Below are positions 51,420 through 63,310 of a DNA stretch of 64,000 nucleotides, piece after piece. The DNA comes from Anoplopoma fimbria. Lineage: Eukaryota; Chordata; Actinopteri; Perciformes; Anoplopomatidae. How positions within the stretch are numbered: the first letter of the stretch is position 1; the number at the start of each line of letters is the position of its first letter. Below the pieces are notes generated by a model. The model worked only from the letters and a program-made list of their open reading frames with translations. It had not been told where the DNA came from and searched no databases. The position numbers and the translations under genes were made by a program. Location of the stretch: contig NC_072467.1 in assembly GCF_027596085.1 (NCBI RefSeq), positions 1,772,361-1,836,360 of the forward strand, in the 5' to 3' direction.

Positions 51420-51804
51420 TAGGGCTTGTCGATATGGAGAAAATCAAATATCACAATATTTTTGATCAAATGTCTCGATATCGATTTTGTGACGATATCA
51501 TAGGGTTGGTTATTGGTGCTTTTACAAAATATTTACACAATGAGATTTTTGATAGATAATCATCAGTTTTATGAAAAACATGACTAAGTGAGTAAAGGCA
51601 AACAGTAGAACAGCTAGAACAGTCTGGTAAGCTCAGAAAATGACATCACTTCACTGATAAGATAAGATTATCTTATCTTATCTTAAAGCAATCTTTAAAC
51701 TAGAAAAAGAAAACACTTAAGCCAAATCACAATATCCAGAATCTAAGACGATATCTAGTATCACATCACGATAGCCATATAATATTGATATATTGCCCAG
51801 CCTT
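51420..51804. mobile_element. Nested hAT-type MITE (GATATGG/ATATTGCCCAGCC ends)
   Basis: The left end TAGGGCTTGTCGATATGG and the right end ATATTGCCCAGCCTT are inverted versions of a terminal repeat of the AGGGCTGGGCGATAT type, common in fish. Flanks GTTGCAGC and AGTGCAGC agree at 6 of 8 positions and look like a diverged 8-bp hAT target duplication. The centre holds a perfect 12-bp-arm palindrome (51656-51682). No ORF is present. Confidence 0.65.
51656..51682. repeat. Perfect palindrome in MITE centre, 12-bp arms
   Basis: GATAAGATAAGA and TCTTATCTTATC flank TTA. Each arm carries overlapping GATAA boxes (GATA-factor type). It lies in the middle of the nested MITE at 51420-51804. Confidence 0.85.
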
Positions 51805-51815
51805 AGTGCAGCCCT

Positions 51816-54175
51816 ATTACAAATTAAAAAACAACATTGTGTTGAAAGTCCCTGTACAATCTCTCTGGTATTCTAAGATGCTTTATGCATGCGTGTGCAC
51901 CATAGTGTCCTGGAGCACATTCTGTCTGTCAATACACAGTATTGCGAGCTACACATGAAATATTGCCACGCACAAACTAATAAGTGTTGTTTGTTTTCTG
52001 GCTTTATCAGTTGAAATAGCTTCTCCCCTTTGTATTTCCCCTCAAGGTACTGTAATGTTAAAGTGTTCAGGACTAAATGCCCTGGATATCATTTTTGATG
52101 CCCATAATTTGAAACGCTTGTGTGGCCCACTGCAGGCGGGACATTAGAAGCATCAGTTCTGACTCATTCATCCAGTCAAGTTTGGAGCAGATGCACTGAA
52201 ACGCCTTAAGTGTATTTCCTTGTTAAAGCACTGAAAACAATTGGGGTATTTTAAAACTCTGTACTCCAATGCTTCTAGCACATTATGGGTTTAAGCCATG
52301 CAAATGCTTCAAGGTTTTTTGTGAGAGATCCCGTTCGGTCTTGAAATCATGTGCTGCTCAATTTGGGAATTGTGGTGTTTTAACTTGTGTAGTTTCAACC
52401 TTTAACCCGATAAACTGCCTGAGAGTCTGCCTCCTGACTTACTATACAACAGGAATATTCTCCTGATATCCACCAGGGCTGTCACCATTAAAATAAAACA
52501 AGTCTGATGAATGAACTGACACACAATTTGTTCAAATTTATAATCCTTAACTACGCTGTAGAGCCGGAACTGTTCCATTCAGTCGCTGTGCATCGCTGGC
52601 TTACTTTGGTTACAAGCTTACAGCTGACTCCTCATATTTTTCTACTGTAAGGTAATTGCATTTTACAAATTTAGATAAGAGCCTTACCGTTATTGTGATG
52701 TACATTGGTAAGGAATCCAAAATGCTTGCTTCTTATTTGGTCTCTTCAACACAACGTGCTAATGTCCTCCATTTTGTGCCAGTGAAGGGAACTGCAAAAG
52801 CCTTATATAGATCAAAATAGATCAAAGTGACAGTGCACTTTATGATCTTGCCCTAACTGGAATACAAGGAATTGGCCTGTTGCATTTATGAAATTTGAAT
52901 TCATAAATGCAACATATCATTATGGATCCAATATTAAATGTGTTCCTGTGTTGTCGGCCCTTTTGCCCACTGTTCCTCTTTTGTTCCTGCGTTTTCTGAG
53001 CACATTTTCTGCCTTTCAGTCAACATAAAAGTTTGTTAATAGTGTTTTGGACAAATGAGTGAATTAAATCCTTGCTGGTGCCTAGTTCATTCTATCAATT
53101 GCAAAAACTTTTGATCCGCAAGGGATAAAAAAAAATAGATACATGAAATGATAAATTGATGATGCCCAGATGTTCTTCAGAATAGATTTTTAATGAGGAC
53201 ATGTGAGGATAAATAGCATGTAAAGGATAAGAGGATGTCCAACTCCGGTAGATAATCACATCTTTGATGGCTGTGTATAAAGAGTTTTTTTTAATTGCGT
53301 TTGATGTCCTGATTCTTTGCTTTCACCTAGTCTATATTGAAATTCAAATCCACACTCTCTCTCTCTGTGGCAGATGATTGCCATGTTCTCATCTGTGCTA
53401 TCGTTGCATTTCTCAATTAACGATAAATTGCAAAAAGCTGTCAATGAAAATGACATTCATTCCTAATAGGCTGTTGATGTAGGTGCTGTGTTAAGTGCAG
53501 ATAATGAAATGTTATTGTAGTTACTCAAAAAGCAGAAATAATAAGAATTCAAATTATCGGCTGGCTGAATGCCCCCACTTAACTAATTAGAAGTCTGTGT
53601 CAGCATTAATGAGTTGTGTGCTTTGGTTGCAGAATTCATTGAGGCAATTAAGGGAATCACAGAAAGCGTGACACTCCACAGCAAATTGCTGAGCTACACA
53701 GTAGCTGGGTCACTCATAACTGACAGCAATCAGCAATACCCTGCCCTGAGAATGACCTCTGTGACAATCAGCCACATTAAAATGTGTAATTTATTGCTAT
53801 GATGAGATATCATGTTGTCATGCTGAATTAAATTATATTTTGAAGTGTAAAGTCTGTCTTGCCGTGTGTAGTGGGAAAATCTGTTCAGCTGAGTGAGCAA
53901 TTAACTTGCCATAGCCAGAAATCAGAAGCAGATGATGAAAATATGCTATGAAAGAGACTTTTGTACACTTCTACATCAAAGTCACATTCAGTTATCTGAA
54001 GTAGTTGGAATGAGCTTTTCAAAAAAATCTGTACAAGTACCAAAAGTTCAATATCAGAGACAGGTGAACTCTGTGAAGTAATGTTAAATGAAATGCATTT
54101 TCTCAGATAGTTGGTTTTATGCTCTATTGTCCCAAAACATGTAACTAAAGCCGTGCTAGTGACCATGTAAGGGTG
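51816..54175. other. Gene desert between MITE nest and retroposon fragment
   Basis: Only the perfect inverted repeat at 52878 stands out. The remainder is AT-rich unique sequence without coding or RNA features I can recognise. Confidence 0.65.
52878..52914. repeat. Perfect inverted repeat, 15-bp arms
   Basis: TGTTGCATTTATGAA (52878-52892) and TTCATAAATGCAACA (52900-52914) are exact reverse complements separated by ATTTGAA. It is not part of a repeat family I recognise. A bare MITE core or a local fold-back are both possible. Confidence 0.85.
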
Positions 54176-54563
54176 TTACCTTTTAGCTCAATGTTAATGT
54201 CAACACATGTTAACATGCTCACAATCATAATGCTAACATGCTGATGTTTATTAGGTATAATGTTGACCGTTTTAGTTTGACTTGTTAGCATCTTAACATT
54301 TGCTTATTGGCACTAAACACAAAGTTCAGCCATGGCTGATGGGAATTGCTTTAGTTTTGCAGGTATTTGGTCATAGACCAAACTATTGGACAAATTTAGA
54401 TTTTGACCCAATGATGGTGCTACCATAGATGAAATGTCAAGTGATCACCAGAGTTATTAGGATTTATCATCTGGGGACCATGACTAATAGTCCAATAGTT
54501 GTTGAGATATTTCAGTCTGGATCAAAGTGGTGGACCGACCGACCTACAGTGCCGTCCACAGAG
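54176..54563 (+). mobile_element. Teleost retroposon fragment (class uncertain)
   Basis: A repeated motif of GTTAACATGCT/GCTAACATGCT leads into CCAATAGTTGTTGAGATATT, TCAGTCTGGATCAAAGTGG and TGGACCGACCGACCTACAG. These strings are characteristic of a very abundant fish interspersed repeat, probably the 3' part of a LINE-like element. No target duplication or poly(A) tail is evident and the copy is truncated. Confidence 0.6.
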
Positions 54564-57500
54564 TCGTATTGCGAGCGTGTCTAAAAATAGAGTAGAATAT
54601 ATTCTTTCAAAGGACACCCTCTGTATTGTAAATGTCATCTGTCAAATTCTATACAGCATTTTTTCTTTGTATACTTCACTTTTTGTATTTTCGTGTACAG
54701 AGCCTCAGTCACATTGGTGGAAAATTGGTTCTCAGACAGAAGTGATAACACTGTCGCTGCTACAGTTCAATTTTTTTGTCTGAGTTGCTTTAGTGAGAAA
54801 AAGCCATCTGATATGAACAGAAAGACACAAGGCTTCAAATAATTTTCCATAGCTGCAGTGTCTTACAAATGTGCCTGTTCTCCTGTGGACAGGACTTGAT
54901 AAAGGAAACTGAGATTAGCGTAACAACTGTGGCAGGTAGATGTGTTACTTTTGTGCTACTACAGTAATCCTAACTACAGATGTTATAGTTGTAGTCATTA
55001 TGAATGCAAGTTTGATCATTTAGGAAACACTGCGGTATAAGTGGATATTGTGATGCAAAATGTAATGGTTCTTTGTTACTTTCTGTAGTCGAGATGTCAG
55101 GGTTGGAATGTCTTTTTGTGCCATCATCACCGCTTGTAGAGTCTGCATAGTGCACCAGGGGTCCTTTTCATTCCCTCAGGATATGTGTCCTTTACAGATC
55201 ATTGAGTGGATTTTTGGTAAATCAAGACAGAGAAAAGCTTTCTTTTTTTCTAATGGGCTTGAGTTTCAGTAACATGGAGTTGCAGAGCCATGTGCTGGCT
55301 CCGGGCTCAATTATTTTGTTACAATATATATATGTTCGTCGGACCAACACACAAACCCAAAACAGATAATGTTTTTGTGCCACTTTGGGAAATCCTGTGT
55401 CTCTAGTGGAAGATGAAGGAGAATAAAACTGCAGAACTGTGAAATAGTGAGTGGTGTCATTTAAGGGACAGTGATGAGAGCTTTGTAGAATTCTTCCAAA
55501 TGGAAGTCAGTCAGTAACAAATTCTGTTTTTGCTTGTTAGCATCAATCACACCTCATCTTCATCTGATTGCCCCCTCAGGGAATACCATTATACAGCCCA
55601 TACCAAGGCTGTCTGAATTGTTGCATGTATTTTTAATCAGCATAGTATAAGCCATAAAATGATTTTCTTCAAAGACAGAATAATCTCACAGTTTCTGTCA
55701 ATTTGAGAAGTGTTCTTACTTTCACGTTGTCCTTCACTAATAGCTCTGTTTGAGGGGCGGGGTAACAGACTTGATTATGCTCTGATTGCATGGAGGAAAA
55801 TAACTGCCCTAGTGAAGTACATGTTGGTCACTGAACCATCTAAATACCTTACCCAGGTTTCCAGAGGGGTTTTTTAAGCTCTTTATTTGTAAATCTTTCA
55901 AACTAATTGGGTTAAAGGGTTGGTTACTAGGGTTAAATTGTATTTATTGAGAAAAATCTTTATGCCATAAAACGTGAGTAAGAATATTATGAAACTTATG
56001 TATAAACACAGTGATTGCAGAGGACCTCCCACACTGCTGTTTAAATCTACCCTCACTTTTTGCAAAGTTGTTATGCACAGTAGCTTTGAAAATTACTAGT
56101 AGTGCCTTAAGCTTGCACTCTTCGTCCTGTCTTGGTCGGGTATGTCCATGTTGTTTTTTGCCGAAGCAATGCAACTAAATTTGTTTTCTTAATAAAACGA
56201 CTGCTTGATTATTAAATTTGCTGCAGGCTCCTTGGACATTAATTATACAAATGGAATAATAAACTCAAAATAAATCAATTCTAGTTTTAGAGCAAAACAA
56301 AGTTTTCTCAGTATCAGTTGTTTTTCAGCAAACCCATGAACCTTTGGTCCAGTTGCAGCGTTAAATGCATCTAAGCTGTGCATACTTTGCATAATTTGCA
56401 TACTATATTGTTAATGGAAATTTGTATTTCCTTTTAAAGCTGTTGGGTGCTCCCTGATGACCTGGTTATCGTAGCATTTTTAAAAGCTGCAACAAGAGAG
56501 AATCTTTTCACCACTGTGTATTTGTACACTGGTATTTAGTCAACAAAAACAACTGTGAATATACTACATTGAGTCTATTAATCATATTTCAGAGCTGCAC
56601 CTGGAAGCAGATATTTTACAACAACAACAACAACTTCACACTTGGTGTCTTGCAGAATAACTCCCATGTCACTCCAGCAAACATGCACCTGCTTGATACA
56701 CTTGAACGAGCCGCATGTGCAACAGCCTGGCAGGATGTCGATGGATGTTTGGGGAATTCATCAAACCTCTGTCTCCCAAAGCCCCATCCCTGATAAAATA
56801 CTACTTAGATGCAGGACTTATCCTAAATTCTATGTCTTTAAACCATTTATCAAAATACATGTATGCTAATAACATTCACCTATGTCTTAATAACATTTAT
56901 GGGTTGGTTACATCCTGGTGTCTCTGTTGTTGGTTTGTCAGATCGCTTTAAATGTCAACCAACTATTCATGAACACAAAGCTTTGCACAGCCGAAATAAG
57001 TGCTTTTGAGTTTTTATGACTCAAATAATATAGCTTTCACATTTATTATTGTGCAGACACAAAGTCAAAATCAGTTTACAATATGTTTTATTATAGTAAT
57101 AATAGATTATAATAATGACTAAAGGTTTACACACCTTGATTTAAGTACGCCTGGCAGGAGGCACAGTATGAATTAAAATGTCTGTGGGTTGTGTAGTGCT
57201 TAAATTAAGGTTTGAATGTCAAAAGTATTTACTTCAAGAAAGGGATTAGTAACTGTGGACTTCTTTATGCACACATTTCACCTAGTCATACTTTTGTCTT
57301 GTATCATTTCCTTAGCATTTGGACAACCTTTCTCTGAACTGCCCTTCAAACCTACTTCACCTTTGGCCGAATTGCAATATCCTGTTCTCATCCATTACTC
57401 CAAGATTTATATGGTCAATGAGCCATCTAGCTGTGCTGGCTATGAGTCTGGTGATGGGCCTTGCATTGAGCTGCCAGGGAGAGTGCATAGAGTGAGTGAG

Positions 57501-58398
57501 TGAGTGCAGTGTGTTTGTCTGCATCCACATAAGATGTTGTGCATCCAACGGTCCCTAAGCTCATTACAGTAATCAGGTTAAAGAGAGGGAACTGGGGAGC
57601 GCTTGGCCTGTGGCATGCTTCCTCTGGACTTCCCCAGTGAGATGGAGAACCTCTCACACAGGCTCCAGCTGAGCTACTGGGACTCTCACCCTGCAGACGC
57701 CTGCTCCTAATGATCGGCTCCGCTACTTCTGTTTGTATGAAACCCACGCTGGGATATTCAGCTGAACCCATGCTGTCATAATGACCAGCTTGTAATTGTA
57801 AAGCCCCTTCTGACATACGGCCATTCTTTTCTGAGTTTCTGATCCATTTACTGTGGTTCACACTCATTTAGTAAATAGTAAATCCGGCACTGTGCAATTT
57901 ACTGTGTTTTTGCACTGATGAAGCATAAATGATGACGAACCGATGAAAAACAGATGAGACTTTCCTTTAGTTTACCTTCACAAAACTGCAGAAACGGCAA
58001 AGTGACACTCCTTAAATGGTGACTGTATTTACAAATGTTGCAGACTGTGTATGGGAGAGGTCTTTGTTTTGCTTTTGTAGCTTGCATTTTGCTGAGTCAC
58101 AAACATTGTGATCCAGTTGTAATTATAGTGTCTCTTTTGCATTTTGCCCTCCTGTTGGTGCCCTGGTTTTATTTAGCACAGAGTGAGTACTTCTGTTGAT
58201 CTGGAATAGTGACAGTTTGTCTCTTTAAACACTGAGTATGTGTTACTATTGAAGAAACTTCAGTAACCATCTTAGGATCCACTAATGAAAGTCAGGGCGT
58301 ATTATCATTCATGTTTTCTGCACTGCTTAGAATAGGCCCCGTTTTTTTTTCTGGTGCCGACAGAAGTCACCTGACTTGGGAATTGTCCAAAAAACAGG

Positions 58399-58413
58399 GT
58401 TGCTATGGTAACC
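58399..58413. promoter_or_regulatory. RFX X-box-like palindrome
   Basis: GTTGCTATGGTAACC is a near-perfect inverted repeat of the RFX half-site (consensus GTTGCCATGGCAAC), with transition differences only at the two inner positions. RFX factors bind such palindromes in ciliary, neural and endocrine-islet enhancers. Other RFX-type half-sites occur at 30001-30010 (GTTGCCATGG) and 60472-60482 (GCCATGGCAAC). Confidence 0.4.
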
Positions 58414-59435
58414 AGCAGATGTGGAGCATGAAATAGTGAGCCTGTGAGTCCTTAACTAGGCATGGCAGCCCCCCTTACATGCTCCACTCCGTATCGTGTG
58501 GCTCTTCTATCTCAGTACGGGTCCAGCTGCATGATGTGTCCAGAGGTGGATCGCTGTGTTTCCCATCTGTCCCCTCGGCTCTGAGCTGGAAGCGTTCGCA
58601 GAAAGAATTTAAAGTAGTCAGCGTGATGCTTCTCGTCACTCGACCCTGTTGAACAATATGCTAAGGATATCCATGTTGACTGTGGGTGGTTAGTTGACCA
58701 GATGTTTGTGTGGCGGATTTAAGCCAGAGATGTTTGTTTCTAGTAATCAAGAACACTTGGACATAGTTTAGGGTTGGAAAGAGGGAGGGGTTTTGTGTCC
58801 CTGGTTTTACATTCTAGTTTGTCTCACTTGATGATGTATTACATGTCCTAACCAGATCCCAGCGGTGGAAAGTAACCGCTGTTGTTTCTGTGAGTGGTTA
58901 TAATTCAATATGATAATTTATCATCTTTTTAATGGAATCATCATGATGAAATCATCAGATGTCATGATATACAATTGGATCATCTCAATTGATAATAATA
59001 AGCACATACTAACAAACATTTTTCAAAAATCTGTTTTCTTTAACTAAAGTCTTTAATTGAATATGAAATACTCATTTTTTATTTTTGAGTTCTTCATTTT
59101 CATGTGTTTAGTATTTAATTAACATAAGAGTATACAACACTACTTGCCACATGTTTTAGTGTATTTACTGAATTACCAGAAAACATGTTATTTGCTGATA
59201 TAAATCGTTAAATGTACATACGTATAATGTTTAATCCAACTTTTTGTCCTCGTTTCAATATTCGAGAATGCTATCTTATAAAGAAAACATGCTCACTGTT
59301 TCGAAGAGAATCACAATCAAGTGCTTGTCGTTACTATGACTGTGTTTATTGAATTAAAAAAAATGAAATGAAATTTGTTCTTCTCTCAAATGGATATTCC
59401 TATGGCAAAGCACAAATGAGTGAAATGCATTAATC

Positions 59436-59879
59436 CTAAATAGCACCTCTCCTCACTGTTGCAGTAGAATGTAACAGAAAAACTATCTTGTTAAAAACAC
59501 GTATGTCTTTGAAACTTTCTTCAGAAAAGTCTTCCAATTTATCGACTGGCCTCCTGCGCACTGCCTCAGCTTGAAGAACTTTGTGAAGTGTAAAGTATTT
59601 GTCAGAGGGAAAATTGTTGTCCATGCCTTCTCTAGCCAATTTAAACATTTGACTCTCCAGTGCTTTTAGTCCTCGCTGAGAGAAAAACAAAGCTGCAAGG
59701 AGTCGCACAATGATACTGCGCTTGGAATGCACTCCCAAGTTAACTGAATAATGTCTTTTTTTTCCGGTTTGCTTTGGCCTTACAAAGTTTGCTCTCAACT
59801 CACTTTTGTTGTTCGTTTTAGATGTTGACCAATCATTTGTCATTTTGAAAGTGTCCTCTACAAAGCTGGTTTGGTTCAT
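59436..59879 (-). other. Unexplained 147-codon open reading frame
   Basis: An ATG-initiated frame with balanced composition and many charged residues, including FSQRGLKALESQMFKLAREG and RRRPVDKLEDFSEESFKD. It has no low-complexity stretches, signal peptide, membrane segment or motif I know. Several frames of similar length elsewhere in the window look random, so chance is a serious explanation. A decayed transposon ORF or a lineage-specific gene are the alternatives. Confidence 0.15.
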
Positions 59880-62800
59880 TGCGTGATTCTTGCTTAAGTG
59901 TTTTCTTTGTACATTCTGTCTGCCTTTCTTTGTTCAAATAAGTCTCCTCCACTACACTGTGGGGATCAATGCGCTGGTAGACAATATCACAGACAGTTTT
60001 TCATTCTCACAGTGCAGCATGTTACATTATGATTATCTGCAGAACCTTCAACAAAGCACTTAAACTGAAGTGACACTTTCACAAAAAGGTATTTTCATTT
60101 TTCAGACACGCTCTATCAAAGTGAATCAAAGTCAACTCCCTCAATCTCTCTTTCTGTCGAACATTTCCATGTACTTATGACAGGATAGCTGAGAGGCCTT
60201 TCTGGATGAAACCCAGGATTCTACAGTATAGTCATGTCCTGTGTACAGATATAGCAGCCTTTGACATTGCCAAAGCTCCCTCTTTGACCTTGGTGGCTCG
60301 ACATTTAGAAGCTGACTTTAGTCAAAGTCCTGAAATCACTGCAGAGTGCACCCTACATCCAGATGACCCTGGAAGCAGTTGCAACCGCGGCCCTGAGGGC
60401 AGAGTGGATGTGGCCGCCGCTGCTGCTGCTGTCCAGCCTTATATGTCCAGGAAAAGGTGGGCACAGCAGCAGCCATGGCAACTGTGGGCAGGAGCTGCTG
60501 ATCTGGAAACAATGGGCCAACAACATGGCCTCTCTCTGAACCTCATCTCATGCAACAACATGGTTTCACTCAGCATCAACAGGAGATTTTATTGTTACAG
60601 AGACCTCTTTGATGTGGTTATACTTTAACATCTTGGTAAGTGGTAAATCTAATGCTCCGCTAAGCTTACTAAGAGTGCAGATAATAAGACGTTGTGCACG
60701 AGATAATAATAGGAACTGCATCTCACGATTAAACTGATACGTCTGCTTGTGGCGTTCTTAGCTGAATGTTTGGTTTTGCTTTAAGAGCCAGAACAGCGAA
60801 TCTCCGCCTTCGTGTGTCAGGTTTCTCCCTTTACAGCTTGCCAGAGGATATAAAATGCTGATAGAGTCCCTCTGTGTATCACGCTTTTGGAGAGGAGCCA
60901 GTGTATGTTCCGTTCCGCCGCTCTTGATACTGTAATCAGCATGCTGGTGGTAGAAGGCAGTCTGAAGTATGAGAGAGAGGCTCATACTTTGGGAGGCAGC
61001 GCAGACCTTAGATTGGATTGTCTCCTGATTTACACGACATGACACTTCAGGCAGAATATACTGATTGTGGGAGCCAGAGGTGTGTTGTCTAATACTACTA
61101 CTCAGGCATAAATAAAATATATAATATTAGTTTGGTTTGTGTATATGAGTGTTTTTTATGCACACTAACTCCCACATTCCCCTCACCTTCTACCTATTGT
61201 ACTGTATTTACTTCCCTGTGATTTGATGTACAGTTGATACAATATTGTGTTCATTTTTCACATGTTTAGTCAGACTCCGTTGTATGATAAAGTATTTTGC
61301 AAGCTGCCGCCTTTCATGAGGAGAGGGCTGCATCAGTTTGATTTTGTTGCATGGTGTAGCGAGCCATATCAACGCTGAGAGCGGGTTTGGCATCTTAACT
61401 GTGACCTTTTTGTAATTGTGATGCAATGATTTCACCAGCCTTCTCTTCGTCTGCCTTGTACTTACATATTCGTGCACTAATTACTGTCAAGTCTGCTGAG
61501 TCCTTCCTTGATACTCTTTAATCTCCCTGTGTCTGTCTGTCTGCATTTGATGAAATAGCATTTCAATTATGTCATACTGTGTTGCTGGCACCTACAGTGG
61601 TCCTACTATCTGGATGTTTAGTACACAGTAGAAACAGCAGGCTAATTACTCTAAGTCTCCATATTGCTTTGAGACACACGACTGAAGGAATCTATAGGAG
61701 GGCACTCTTTTAGATTTGGTTTGATTTTGCAATCTGTTGAAATTCAATCCTTTTTTGGGTAGATGCATACTTTATCAGCCATGAGAAATAGACATTTGAT
61801 GAGGATGTAGTGATGCTGAATTAGAAATAGTCATTCAGTGTAATAACAAAATTCAGAAACATTCTGTACAGCTGTTAAATGGTAACTGAAAAGATGTTCT
61901 GGTGTTTTACAGATGTTTTACAGATCTGATGCTCATTATTCATGGGATGGTTCGAATTATTAAGAAATGAAAAAGAGGCACAATCGCTTAAAAATAATTT
62001 ATGGAAAAGTACAAGCCATGGGATTGTAAATGTCTGCCTCTCACATAGTGTCATCTCCTTAGTTAATAGTGATATTCTGTGATTGGTGGGATCCATAGAG
62101 CTGATTACACTTCACTGATGGCACACAAGTTCAATCTCAGACGACAAGCAAACGTGAGCTTCCAGGTCAGTTTGTCGATTAACAAACAACACACATGTCT
62201 ATAGGTACAAAACACATCTAAGAGGAGGGAGAGAAGGCTGATTTAAATCATGTTCACTGTGCCAAACACTCAGGAGTTCCTACAAATTAAGGTTCAATTG
62301 AAGCTGTCCTTTTGTTTGTTTCTGTGAGAAAAAACTCAAAATGCAAATGTGTGTTGGTTGAGCTGTAAAACACATTTGCAGTGACACTAGTTTGTTATCT
62401 ACTGTATTTTGGTTAATTATGGTTATTATGACACAGTGTGTTAGCGCTGATGTATTTCATTTGACATAGGTGAGGTTGCCCTTTATACTACAGTGTATTA
62501 TATGTTGGTTATATTATAGACTATTTAACAAAAATTGGAAATCTGTTGCATTTTTTCTGGTTTTAATTATATGTAATTGAGCAGAATAAATGGCTTCCAC
62601 CTTGAACATACTGTGGTATGTTGAGATCAAACCATCCGTACATATGCAGTGAACAGTGTGTAATGGCAAAGCTGTGCGGATTGAGTGGTTAAGGCCACGT
62701 GACAAGCACCACTTCAGTCTTTTAGTCTCATTGTAATCATAAATACAGCAATTACATACCCACATATACTGTGGTGTGAAAAGAAAAATATCACAATGTT

Positions 62801-63260
62801 AATAAAAGAGAAATTAACCCATAGTGGGTTTAATTTGTGAGATCCGGCCTCATTCATAAAAAAGATCACTTCACTAATACTGAGAGTATTTGATGGGAGG
62901 TTTTATAATACATTGTTTAACTAATGTTTTATAATAAATACAATATATTTTTATCTTATTTTGTATCAAAATATTCTTTGGACTCAAATTATTTTTAATA
63001 TTGATTCCAAACATGTTACCTGTTTCATATCATTACATCACTTCGTCTGGCGTAGTTTTCAGTGTGAACCAGATGCAGGGTAGTGGACGTCATACTGTTA
63101 ATGTTCTTACAGAGATTTATGGTTAAAAATATGGTTGATAATGCTAATTGAATCATTGTGGGCTGAGTCCTTTGTTGTTTCAGGCTGATCTGCATCCATC
63201 AGTGTATGTAATGAAAGAAAAATGTTTGGGCAACATCTGTCTGAGCCACCAGTAACCACA

Positions 63261-63310
63261 CCCCCCCCCCCCGACTGAGTGGACTGACTGACTGACCGAC
63301 TGAAAGACTT
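63261..63310. repeat. C12 homopolymer with adjacent (ACTG)n
   Basis: Twelve consecutive C residues (63261-63272) are followed by GACTGAGTGGACTGACTGAC and further imperfect ACTG units to about 63305, with another GACTGACTG at about 63323. The stretch is a short low-complexity patch. Confidence 0.85.

Larger units (their letters stand above)
51190..51815. mobile_element. hAT-like MITE interrupted by a second MITE
   Basis: The left part (51190-51419) runs from GTGCTTAAACAAC through GATCAACAGGAAATTAATC to TTTAGTTGCAGC, in the order expected for the GCTGAAACAATTA family. Its right terminus appears split: TTAGTTGCAGC before 51420 and GTGCAGCCCTA after 51804, together making the family end. A second element (51420-51804) has inserted there. 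The host copy has no coding capacity and is diverged. Confidence 0.55.

Noticed and set aside
57427..57867. 146-codon minus-strand frame
   Set aside because: No motif or homology, and neighbouring frames are also partly open. Considered chance.
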